Of a stretch of 64,000 nucleotides of DNA, positions 37,429 through 48,562 are shown one piece after another. Source of the stretch: Primulina eburnea (Eukaryota > Streptophyta > Magnoliopsida > Lamiales > Gesneriaceae). The stretch covers positions 51,844,386-51,908,385 of the forward strand of contig NC_133103.1 of the NCBI RefSeq assembly GCF_022965805.1. Direction: 5' to 3'. Position 1 is the stretch's first letter; each line of letters begins with the position of its first letter. The translations under genes and the position numbers were made by a program. The notes beneath the pieces are model-generated. The model ran no database searches, was not told the DNA's origin, and saw only the letters and a list, made by a program, of their open reading frames with translations.

Positions 37429-38384
37429 GTTACTTACTCTGTTTTATGCACACCGGTCTTTACATCATGGTATCATTTGTTCTCAAAAACTTATTACAAA
37501 CAGTGTTTTGAGAAAAATACATTCACTAGATTTCTTTCCTGCTTGCTTTATTGTGGTAAGGTGTCCACAAAAGGCATGATTGTTCCTTGTAGCATAAGGT
37601 TTTCTTAAACGCCTCATTTTCCCACTTACGTTTTTTTATGCTGTGTCTTTTTTACTTGTCATTTCAACTAAAATAATTGAAAAGAGCGGATAACGTGAGA
37701 GGCTAATAAGTATCAAACCCCATAAAGGTAAGTTTGAGTCTCTCGGAGCTTGATACTGAATGTAAAAAATGATTAGCCTTGGCATTGCAAACATAAACAG
37801 GGAGCATATTTTGTGTAATTTGATTTCCAGAAGAGTTGTCTTAATTTCCTTTATACTCTCAAGAATGTCTTGGTATGTTGAAGTGAATTTCAGAATTGTT
37901 GGTGCTTTTGGAATGGAAATGGATGTATTTGAAATCAACCCCTCTAGTGTGAAGTATCTTGGGTTGCATGTTAGCAATTGCATGAGGATTTTAAATATAT
38001 GACCAGTGTATCAAGGAATTGACTGATTGATCGTCTTATTATTTCATCATCTCTGGTTGGTGGATCAATGTGACCTCTGAGGGTAAGGCACTTCCTGCAT
38101 TACTGACTGATATGCATTGACCTAGTTGCTTGCTTTGCTAGTTGTGAATTGTTTGTTTTTAAATTTGAATTGAGATTGCTTTGCTTATTCTTGTAATTGG
38201 AAATTATATCGGCATATCATGACAAATTTTTGTTCAGTAATTTGCATAAGAAGATAAATTTTGTTCAGTTTAAAGGTTATTCATAGTTTTATTAAGATCT
38301 ATGAGAGGAATAATTGCATCTAACCAATCAACAAATCTTGATCTGTTGATTTGTAAGTTATTATCTCATTGTATACATGTGCAG
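37429..38384. other. ATM intron, unit A
   Basis: Intron of about 950 bp, AT-rich. Open frames on both strands around 37636-38002 overlap each other and show no family resemblance. Nothing else seen. Confidence 0.5.
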
Positions 38385-38519
38385 GAAAATATATTTATCG
38401 AGTCCAATGCCTCGATCAAATCAATTCAGATATTCTTGCATGCTCTAAATGAGCTTCGACTGTGTCATGTAACGGAAAGAAAGTCTTCTGTTGTTCCTCA
38501 AAAGCAGGAAAGCTCGAAG
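38385..38519 (+). pseudogene. Last recognisable ATM exon, unit A
   Basis: Forty-five codons, ENIFIESNASIKSIQIFLHA, then LNELRLCHVTERKSS, ending QESSK before GTAGAG. The frame runs on past the donor to a stop at about 38646, but that extension does not resemble ATM. The gene copy is cut off in or soon after the following intron. Confidence 0.78.
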
Positions 38520-38884
38520 GTAGAGGTGCTAGACAACCTGCAATTTGTGCTTTGCGTATTGATTTATGATTGGATTAATGTGATAAAAATAGAAGCATTA
38601 CATTCTAAAGATATTGTGTTTCAGCTGGCTGAAACATCTGCATGCTAAATGGGGGCATTTGGGTCATGACCTTAGTCAAATTTGAATTTAAAAATTAATT
38701 GCACTCAAATACTTGTGACCGCAACTTTGGGATAATGCCCTTGATGAAAAAGATCATTTTTTAAAATCTCATTTGACCATATGGTCATTGGCCCAATTCC
38801 CCCTTAATGTGATGGAAATGTAGCAGTGGGGTATGGTAGGAATTCATAACAAGTACGAAACAACGTTATTTCACGCTCGAACGA
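38520..38884. other. Junction region between ATM copy A and the repeats of unit B
   Basis: Bases not matched elsewhere in the window. They contain the right end of unit A, or unique sequence next to it. No gene or element recognised. Confidence 0.5.
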
Positions 38885-39738
38885 GGCCCAATATATATGT
38901 TTAATTCATGGTTCATTAAGATTACATGATATAAGACTTTTAGCAGTATTTCACACTTGAACGAGGAACGGAGACCGGGGACAATTAAGGAAAAATGTTT
39001 TTATTAAATAATTATTTTTAATTATTAATATATGATGTTAATAAGGGTGATTTCGTAAATGAGTCTTGTTAAGGTATTTTTACGCGACGAGTCGTATTTT
39101 AAACCGGTATTCAATTTTTACCAAAATGGAGGACTTTTGAGGGATCGGACAATATTTTCAAAAACTTACCTAAACAAAATATTTTGCGATGGCGTTTTTG
39201 GGCTTATTGGGCCTACTTTAACTGGCACTGGCTTAAGTCTCATCATACAACTTTTTTATATCAAACCATACCCCAAAACCCTAATCCCCTCACCCCATTA
39301 CATTCGGCTGCCCCCCATCTCATCCAGCAGCTCCCCACTCGAGCTGCAACAGCTTTGTCATGCCACCTTCAAGGAAAAATCGTTAGAGTTGTGATATCGT
39401 TACTCCGGTGTTCGTCCCTCGTGTTGTTTGTGCGAATCTTTGAGCGTTTAGACGCAATGGCACGCCCGATTCCCTTATTCTATCATCGATCACACTATAT
39501 TATGTATGTTTAATTGTATTTGCAAGATATATTAAGGATATAGTGTTATGCATCAGTTTTGCTTAGCTTTTATGCGAAAACGTTGGACATTCTTGCATAT
39601 TAATCACGCCTTGATCTTGTTTTGTAAGGGACTGCCATGGCTTGAGAGATAGAAGCGATCTACAGTAGGTATACCATGAATTCAGATGGGAAATGTCGAG
39701 CTAGACCCGTCCTGTAGGTGGCCGATTGCATCTCGTCG
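38885..39738. mobile_element. LTR-like repeat 1, unit B
   Basis: From 38951 it matches 183-975 of unit A. Its first 65 bases (38885-38950, gtttaattcatggttcatta) have a diverged match at about 40930-40980, so the repeat really starts further left than the unit boundary, and the boundary falls inside the repeat. Confidence 0.55.
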
Positions 39739-41452
39739 TTCTAAGGCTTGGGACGGTTAGGTTGTGCGAAGTAGGCGAGGGCAGCGTGCATGGGCTCAGT
39801 CGGGCCGTGTTTCAGACCCTGTTGGGTTCGTGTCATGGATTGGAATGGTCCGTGAGCCGCTGGACGCATGGCTTGGGTGGGATCGTGTGTCACGTAGCAA
39901 GCTAAATTATGGTTTGGAGGTGTTCGAGCGATCCATCGTGCAGAAACTGTAGGCATGAGTTTGGTCAGTCCAGGAGGGGGCCTTTTGGTTCGGTCTTGTC
40001 TTAGAATAGTTGGCTAGGGGCTGGTCCAAGCGAGTTTTGTCTAGGGTCAAGAAATCGGGAGCTAGGTGCACTAGGGTTTGATTGTTATTGCGTGCAGAAA
40101 ATTCCAGCAGCTGGTCGAGGGCTTGGGTCTGAAATAAGTGGTTTAAGGGCTTGTCATGTGGGTTCAAGTCATGGTTTAAATTTGGGAAAGTTTGTTTAAG
40201 TTTCGGGTTGATTCGGGTTAAAACCGGTACCCCGGTCCAAATTTTAAAACGAATCGTAAGTTACGGGACGAGCTCGAGGTTACATATAGGAAATGATTAT
40301 AAATATGTTTTGAGGTGTTCTAAAGAGTTTGGTTGGCTTCAGTTCAGGTCGAAATTTTGAGGTCCATGGGTAAAATGGTAAGTTAGGGACTTCACTCGAT
40401 AAAATTTATCATGTTGCTCGACTGATCTGCCCCGATCATCTCGATAAGCCTTATGACCAAGTAGATGGCAGTTTGGAGTTCATGCAAAATTTTGGTCCGA
40501 GCCTAGGTCCTAATTGTATCAATAATACGCCCATTATTTATATCATGTAAGTAACTGATATGGGGTATAAGTGCTCGGGTCAGATCTGGATCGGGTCGGC
40601 TACGTGTGGTATCAGGTTTGATTGATCATTTAAATATAATATTAATAATTGTATAAATATTTAACTACTATATTATTTTTTAAATTTATCTTGTATTACA
40701 TAAACATTGTTTTTAAGAACACAAATATTATACCATTTTCTCACACATTTCATAATGATGCAACGGTAAGTTTATGAAAAAATGGCAAATGGAAGTAATT
40801 GAAGAAATACTGTTGTAAGGTCTATAAAATTTGAACTACATAACCTGACTGTATGCAATCTAAGGTTTTATTAAAATATGTGTTTAATTATTTTAAAGCT
40901 TTAAATGCATGATTATTGCGTGGATATATGTTTTATTTCATGGTTTATAAAGGCTTCATGTATTATGGTTTTTAGTAGTATTTCGCGCTCGAACGAGAAA
41001 CAGAGATCAGGGATAAGTGAAGAAAAATATTTTTACAATAATTATTTTTAATTATTTAATATATGGTGTAATTAAGAGAGATTTTCGAAAATGGGTCTTG
41101 GTGAGATACTTTTACTCGTCGGGTCATATTTTAATTTGGCACGCAAAATTTTAGCAAGTTGGAAGACTTTTGAGGATTCAGACTACATTTTCAAAAACTT
41201 ACTTAAATGAAATATTTTACAAGTGTGTTAATGGACTTAATGGGTCTATTTTAAAATATTTTGGGTCTAAACTCCTACTCCTCCTAATTATTTTAATTAA
41301 AGACTCATTAGCACTTAATATTTTAATTAAACCTACCCCACAAAACCCTATTCCCACCCTCACCTTCAGTCCCTCCCCATTTTCCCAGCATCCTCCATTT
41401 GTTCCAGCGGCAGGAGTGATTGGATTTCTCAAGAATTTTCTTAAAAAACGTT
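39739..41452. other. Segment present only in unit B
   Basis: About 1.7 kb missing from unit A. It begins aaggcttgggacggttagg, related to 41800 in the neighbouring repeat, and includes the start of LTR-like repeat 2 from about 40930. Open frames at 39741-40360 are in repeat sequence and are not supported as genes. In unit A the flanks meet with the shared bases tct. Confidence 0.7.
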
Positions 41453-42120
41453 GTCTCGTCCCTTCGGTGTCCATCTCTCGCCTCACTTTCATTGTTTTTC
41501 GAGCGTTTAATCACAAAGGCACACCCGATACCTCCATTTTCTCGTCTTTCACATCATAATAGGAGTTTTTGATTGATTGTCCATGTTTTATTGTCGTTGT
41601 AATGTTTTATGTGAGTTTTGAATGCATGTTCGTAGAGGAAATCGATTTGTATGAATTGATTCTCACGTTTTTGTCTCTTGGTTGAAGGGGCTGCCTGGAT
41701 GGGGAGGTAGGGGACTCAAACATGTCAGGATTATGGTGTTTAGATGTTAGGATCCGATCGTGAGTCGATTTGGTGATGGTGCGATCATGTTTCCTCGATT
41801 TAGGGCTTGGGACGACTAGGTTGTGCGAAGGGTTGAGGGCAACGTGGATGGGGCTAGGGACCACGGCTAGGTCGATCCAGGAGGGTCTTAAGGAGGGATA
41901 GGAAGGATTGGTTCGATCCTGGTCCGGGCTGGTTTAACGTGGAGTAGAGGTTGGTTTCAAATGTTGTTTGGGATTTTTGATCCGCGGGGCTAGCACCGCA
42001 GCGCCCGATCTTCGGGGCTGGTAGCGCTGCAGTGCTGATGCCGAGCGCGATGAGCGCCTCAGCACCACAGTGCTAGAGCTAGGCGCAAACCCATTGTGGA
42101 TGGGGTAGTTGTTTTAGCGC
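40930..42120. mobile_element. LTR-like repeat 2, unit B
   Basis: Diverged relative of repeat 1: both have a tcgaacgag-type start, aataattatttttaattatt, a cga-cg-gtc-tatttta block and a cgagcgttta block in the same order. The 3' part contains gcgcccgatcttcggggctg and related GC-rich words. Two related LTR-like copies in the same direction could be the two LTRs of an old element or separate solo copies. Confidence 0.5.
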
Positions 42121-43025
42121 TTATGACTCATTTGGGTGTTGATATGTCGATATGACTGAGGTTATTGACAGTTAAATTAGATAATACTTAGTTGTTTAGG
42201 AGTCTTCTAACTATGATTTAAGTTTGATATTAGACGTGTTGGTCATATATGATATTTTATAGGTTTGATACAAATTGAAAAATGGACTCATAAGACGATA
42301 AAATGTGATTTTTTTATTAATGCGCTTTTTTGTAAAACAATACATGTGTAAAATAGAATATAATTAAAAGATCAAACAACACATTCAAAACTTGTGTAAT
42401 ATAATGAAATAAATTTTACAATTTTTTTTAAATAATCACTTAAATATGAATGTACTACAGTTTGGCCGCACAAATATGATAAAATTTTCATAGTCTACAT
42501 GTTCAAATATTTTTTCTCAATTGATAACATAGCAAATCCGTTCGATCTTTCACGTGACATAGTTGATTGGAGATATTCTTATATTATCTTCAATTTGAAT
42601 AAACTTTTTTCTTTGGATGGAATTGTAACGGGTATTCTCAATAAAATTCCACAAGTAACATATATAACATAATGTACATCAATTTATTTTAGATAATTAA
42701 GCACTTACTTGGATAACAACCATCTATTTTCTACCATTCTTTTAAAACCCCAAAAACCCAACTTTTATGAAATTTACTTTGGCTTTCCCATTCTCAAGAC
42801 AATTAAACAACGAACCAAGCTATCCTCCATTGCATGTGATTTACGAGTTAAGGAGAAAAACTTAACAGTATGTATCACTTGAGAAGATATCACATATATT
42901 TTTCCATTAGACGTATTAGCCCGATTCATACTTAACGTGGAATACAATATTTTTATTATAAAAATTATATTTTTTAAATGAAATGGAACAATTGACTTAT
43001 AAGACCGTTTCACTTAAGTTTTTGT

Positions 43026-43038
43026 GAATTAATATATA

Positions 43039-43092
<54 letters not shown>
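43026..43092. repeat. TA microsatellite, unit B only
   Basis: A nearly pure (TA)n run from about 43034 to 43091. In unit A the corresponding site, near 2540, lacks the run and the adjoining cttaagtttttgtgaatt, so the two differ by a deletion or expansion here. Confidence 0.9.
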
Positions 43093-43094
<2 letters not shown>

Positions 43095-43179
43095 CAAAAT
43101 AAAACAACAAAAAGTTATTTTAAAGAAAAAAAAGTAAAAAGCACATGATCCATCCTCGTACCTTACAAAACTCAATGGA

Positions 43180-44240
43180 TTTTTTTAAAAATACTATTAA
43201 TTTAAAAACTATTTACCAAAATATTGCAAAAGTGCGAGTCTTGTAAAAATAATGCAATCCGTAGAAAATTTTACAGGATTCTTAATTTTTTTTTAAAAAA
43301 ATAAAGGAAACAGAGGCGTAGAATCTGTGACAGACTGTCAAGGATTCTGAATCTGTGACATGCAGTCACGGGTTCTAGGAATCCGTGAATACCATCATTT
43401 AAATTGTGCGCAATTCCTCCGACTTCTTTCCATTTCCTCGACTTCTTTGCGCAAAATACTTGAAGGATGTTAAGAAATTCTTGTTTCCGGTTGTGTTCCG
43501 ACTACGCAAATAAAATAACCTTGAAATATTTTCAAAAAGCACAAAATTATATTTATTATTTTTTTAATATCCCCATTATTATATTTATATGTGATTAATA
43601 TTAAAAATATACTATTTAACAAAATTATACTTATTTGTATAATGCTAGTGAAAAAAATTATAAATACATTAATACAATATAAATAATACAAATAAAATAT
43701 TAATAAATCGCTTAAATTACCTTCTCAAACGTGGTTATACAGAATTTGTAATAAAATCAACGGACGATGTTAATATCTGAAATAAATGACAAACATTAAC
43801 AAAAATTTACACAAAACAAAATATTACTTCTTAATATATAATTATAATATTATCAACGAAATTAAACATTACCTCTTAACATATCTTCGAATGAAATGGA
43901 TGACAAAATCAATAAATAATATTAACACAAGGCTGAAGGAGAAAAGAAGGATTTTACGCAAATGAACCGGAGGAGAGAAACATTTTGCGAGAATGAATCG
44001 GAGAAAGGAAGCATTTTGGACAGATGAAAAGGAGAAAATGCGTGCAATTTAAAGATGAAGAGTGACGGATTCCCTAGAATCCGTGTCAAGCTCTTTTTCT
44101 TCAAATATTTTAAAAACAAAATTTAGAATCCGCTATAAATTTCTACGGATTGCACTATTTTTACAAATATCTCATTTTTACAATATTTTACTGAATAGTT
44201 TTTTTAAATTAATATTAATTTTTAAAAAAGCTCCAAAATT
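43180..44240. mobile_element. Fold-back element FB1, unit B
   Basis: Counterpart of 2631-3681, with the same inverted arms of about 330 bp (left about 43180-43500, right about 43930-44240). Differences from unit A are a few substitutions and length changes in A/T runs. Confidence 0.62.
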
Positions 44241-44269
44241 CAAACTCAAAACTAAACACAAGTCAAATT

Positions 44270-45893
44270 GAGAATCCGTGGCAAACTGTCACGGATTTAG
44301 AATCCGCTATAAGTTTACATGGATCACACTATTTTTACAAACATCTCATTTTTACAATATTTTACTAAATAGTTTTTGAATGAATATTAATTTTTTTAAA
44401 AAAACCCAAACTTAAACTTAAGACTCAACACAAGTCAAATAGGGAATCTGTAAGGACCATGTATCGTATTATCGTAAATCATATGTTGATGATCGATAAT
44501 TCATGAAATTGTTATGCTATTAATTGTACGAAGTATATAATTGACAGTGAAAGTGAGAAAATAGGTGATGATAATGAAAGATTGTTTTATAAATTGATTT
44601 GTGCTTGAATGGCGTGTTGAACAGCAATAGAAAAGTGACACATTTTACGGTTTTTAGCATAATTATCTGAGTGTAGTCCAAATGAATTGAGACCAATTGC
44701 ATTGGAAAGCTAATACATAGTACTAAATCTTTCATGTTTGAGTTTTGTCCAAATTCAATTGGAAATAGGTGCAAAATCATCCCGAAGTGTATCATGTGCG
44801 TTGCAGTTCCTACATTGACACATTTTGGGAGAATGAGCATGACTCTCGCGTCTGATATCCAAATAGAGTGAGATTGGTGGCCAATGAAAGCCAAGACACA
44901 GATCTACCACTTTCATGTTGACCACTTATGCAAATGCGGAACCTAAAATAGCGTTTCGGACAGAACAAGACGCGCACCTGCGCAGGCCCGTGCGTGCGGA
45001 CATGACAAGGTGCGCACTTGCACCAGTTCCGGCACGATTTAAGAATGATAAGGATGAGTGTTTGTACAGATTTCTTCATTTCCTTTGCTGAAGCTTTGAG
45101 AGAAAAGAAAGAAAACTGAATTCTATCGTTCGAATCTACCATGAAACGTTGTCCAAACTTGAAACAAATTATATAATTGGAATCCTCTCGTTGAGCTCTT
45201 TCTTTTGAGGTAAGCTTCTTCTAGTTTCAGTATCTTTAATTATTAAAGTACTGGAATATCATGTATTTGAAGTCAAGATTCATATATGTGGTACAATAAC
45301 CGACAAGAAACTAAGTTTCGAAGTCAGAATTGAATTATGTTATGATTTCGATTTGATATGAATTTTTGAATTTTCAAAAGATATTTGAAACTTATATTGT
45401 TGATTTTGAATGATGTTATGGATTGAAATGAATATGATATTGATGTAAATAGATTATTATACTGATATCTTCAAGCTACATCGACTGGAACGAAGAATTG
45501 AGATTGTTGCGACCAAATAACATGTAGCATGTATCTGTATCATATGATATATGTTTTATTGATTTGATTGAGAATATATGTCTATATGCCTTATTTGTTG
45601 AGTTGATGTGGCATACATGACATACACGTTGAGCTATGATCCTTAGATACCTATTTATGATTGGATCTGATTCTGGGGTTTGTGAAAACGATGTTATGTT
45701 TGGCATTACGTGGCCCTTAAAGCATAGTCATTAGTGGCCTCGATGATTGATTGAGATTTGAGATTTGATAGCGCTTTGTCGACGTTATCATACGAGTATC
45801 CCTGATTGAGGCCGGTGTGCCAGCTCAAGCAGTGATTTGATAGCGTTCGTTTGATTCTGACATGTGCTCAGTGGATGGGCATTTGACCTGATA
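44270..45893. mobile_element. Fold-back arm remnant and LTR-like relic, unit B
   Basis: 44270-44450 is the extra fold-back arm (unit A 3725-3905). About 44640-45893 is the LTR-like relic with gcgcacctgcgcaggcccg (unit A 4090-5345). One-base indels between the units change the open frames here, which argues against coding. Confidence 0.4.
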
Positions 45894-46037
45894 CCTCCAC
45901 AATTGACCTATAAGACCGTTTCACGTAAGTTTTTGTGAATTCATAGATATTGTCAAAATAAACAACAAAAATTTATTTGAAAGAAAAAAAAGTAAAAGGC
46001 ACATAATCTATCCTCATACCCCACAAAACTCAAAGGC

Positions 46038-46588
46038 TTTTTTAAAAAATAATATTAATTAAAAACTATTTAGCAAAATATTGCAAAAGTGTGAGTCTTG
46101 TAAAAATAATGCAATATGTAGAAAATTTTACAGGATTCTTAATTTTTTTTAAAAAATAAAAGAAACAGAGGCGTAGAATCCGTGACAGACTGTCATGGAT
46201 TCTGAGTCCGTGACACGCAGTCACGGGTTCTAGGAATCCTTGAGTGCCATCATTTAAATTATGCGCAATTCCTCCGAATTATTTGTGCAATTCCTCCGAC
46301 TTCTTTGCATTTCCTCGACTTCTTTGCGCAAAATACTTCAAGGCTGTTAAGAAATTCTTATTTTCGGTTGTGTTCCGACCATGCAAAAATAACAACCTTG
46401 AAATATTTTCAAAAAGCACAAAATTATTATTTTGTCAAATAGGGAATCCGTGACAACTGCTTTTTCTTTAATTTTTTTTAAAATTTAGAATCCGCTATAA
46501 ATTTCTACGGATTGCACTATTTTACAAACATCTTATTTTTACAATATTTTATTAAATAATTTTTAATTAATATTATTTTTAAAAAAAG
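46038..46588. mobile_element. Fold-back element FB2, unit B
   Basis: Counterpart of 5489-6041 with the same terminal arms of about 105 bp. Confidence 0.65.
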
Positions 46589-48363
46589 CCCCAAAATTCA
46601 AACTTAAGACTAAAAATAAGTCAAATAGAAAATCAATCGACGGTCATAACTACAAGAATATATTATTAAAAAATGAAAGAAAGAAGATCGAGTTTTTTTT
46701 AAATAAAATAGTAATAAAAAATTTAAAACAAACGCAAGCTTACTCAAATTAAACGAGACGTTTTTTTTCTTCTTCTTGTCTTGTTAATTCAATAAATTTA
46801 TATAATTGTCACTTTTAAAAATATGTAAAATTTAAAAATAAAAATTTGCATTTTGAGATATTAAATTGCATGTGTCTATATAATTAATAAGTTTATCAAG
46901 TTATTTCAAATATAAAACATTATACAAAATTATTTAAGTAAAATAAATTAAAAACGGTGTAAACCATGTTTTAAATTATTACCTAAAGTTTATATTTTAA
47001 ATATATCCCCAAAAATGTTAACGGCTGAAAAATAAAAACGCGTTTTGTCGGTTTCCATATCTGAATTGGCCCCGCTCCCCTCCGCTCCGCTCCCATCCCA
47101 TTGTTGAGTTATCAAATACCCCGTAACAGGGTTCTTCCTCCCCGATCAATCTCCTGATTCTCCCGCCTTTTCTCTCTAAAGAAACCCTAGCGCTTGGATA
47201 CGGTAAAAATGGCCTTGAAAGTCGTTCAAGTGATCGTCTCCAAGCTATCATCCGACAAGGCCAAAGCCCGAGAAGTAATCAAGAAGATGGTGGATACTTG
47301 GTTTTTAACATGTTTCGGCTTATCCGGGAAAGATGTTCAAGTTTATATATTGATTATTTTGCACCTCTCTTACGCTTTTGTGTTCTGAACAGAATATATG
47401 GTTCATGTTATGCTTCGGATATTTTCGAGATAAGACTTTTACTGGCGTGTCTGTTTAGTTTCTTGGAGGGTAACGAGTTTGAGTTTCTTGATATGAAATC
47501 ATCTTTACATAATTTTCCATGATTTTGTTTAATAGGATCGAGCAATAAGTAGAATTCATACTTGTATACTTTCACACAGTTCGTTTGTTTTGCTGAAACA
47601 TTTCCGATTCATATTTCTTATCTTAGGATGGCATTGAGTCCTATTTTTTAATAGGCATTGAACAATATGTAGAGCTCATTGCCATTCCTTTTGTATCTAT
47701 TTAAAAATGAAGGAAACTTTTATTCATTTTCTTTGTATTATTTTGTGAAGTTTGACGGGTACATGATGATAGTTTTTGATGTTTGTCATTACCTTGTTTT
47801 ATTAATTTATTTTCCCCCTGAAATGGGCCAGTCAGATAAACATAAAGGTAATTTACTTTCTTTTATTTGATTTTAAATTATTCAAGCAGGGAGTCTCATT
47901 CGCTACATGTGTTATGAACTTCGAATCTTTTGCGAGAATTATTGGAAATACTTATAATTGGCTTTTTCCGTAATTAAGTTTAGGGAATTTCATATCCGCC
48001 TCTTCAATTCTACAAGTGATTAATATTCTGAGATAATTTTTTCGTGGATAATATTTTGCTCATGTAGTGTATTAATGTTTTTTATCTTTTGGTTTATGAA
48101 TACAGGAAGGGGCTAAGTTGTTGAATACATGGTTAGAAACCGATAGATCCATTGGATTCTGTAGATATTTGTCTGATAAAACTTCAGTGCTTAAGCCTAA
48201 CGAAGTTCCACATTGTAAGATGCATCTTCTGAATTTACCAATCACGTGGAATATAATCTGTCCAAAATTGATATTGAGATTGGTTTATACCTGTAGATTG
48301 TAGTATGATTTTTAGACATTTTGAGATAGAAATGATGCAGGTCTTTGTCTTCTTTGTAAATCA

Positions 48364-48562
48364 TAAAATGTCATTTGTGAATTCAAAGCTATTGATTTAT
48401 TTGCAAACAAGGAATGAAAACACTGAAATGCTCGGAATGTCTCTCATGAACAAAAATGCCTGGAGGGGAGTATGTTATTTTATTTATTATATATAACATA
48501 TTTATATTAAAATAGGAACTCAGAGAACAAGGAGGCGGATAAGATATCTGCAGAAGCACAAT
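48364..48562. other. Intron segment present only in unit B
   Basis: About 185 bases between aaatgtca and caataccagaag. In unit A these flanks are joined (near 7793) at a shared ca. Inside, ggaggggagtatgttat appears, and again at about 48580, so a slippage or pairing of the two is possible. No ATM exon is recognised in it. Confidence 0.6.

Larger units (their letters stand above)
6631..38519 (+). pseudogene. ATM: ATM-like kinase pseudogene, 5' part only, unit A
   Basis: Spliced + strand exons resemble the N-terminal half of plant ATM, the nuclear PI3K-like kinase that signals DNA double-strand breaks. They begin with the TAN-type N-terminus (MALKVVQVIVSKLSSDKAKA) and run collinearly through helical-repeat sequence to the exon ending QESSK at 38519. 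The following 430 bases show no further ATM, and no FAT, kinase or FATC region is present. Defects: no exon for the expected ETWPFL-type segment between 7635 and 8467, frameshifts in several exons, in-frame TAA codons at 23785 and 37333, and lost splice sites near 28459 and 30790. Many exons and GT-AG sites are still clean, so decay is moderate. The ATM identity rests on remembered plant ATM sequence. Confidence 0.85.
183..38950. repeat. Tandem segment, unit A
   Basis: First of two direct copies. Matching landmarks in order: LTR-like start (183 / 38951), fold-back element (2631 / 43180), ATM start codon (6631 / 47209), LINE target duplication (12830 / 53294), GDLQDSL exon (23295 / 63381). The offset drifts from 38768 to 40602 and back to 40086 through unit-specific indels. 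In one stretch compared by eye (8670-9360 against 49272-49962) I counted about five substitutions in 690 bases. The part from about 23915 to 38950 has no partner inside the window. Confidence 0.93.

Noticed and set aside
6631..38519. A functional, alternatively spliced ATM gene
   Set aside because: In-frame stops in otherwise well-defined exons, several frameshifts, a missing early exon and absence of any FAT or kinase exon in unit A.
38520..38648. Extension of the last ATM exon to the stop at 38646 as a new C-terminus
   Set aside because: A plausible donor (GTAGAG) lies at 38520 and the extension resembles no ATM sequence; an intron read-through is the simpler view.
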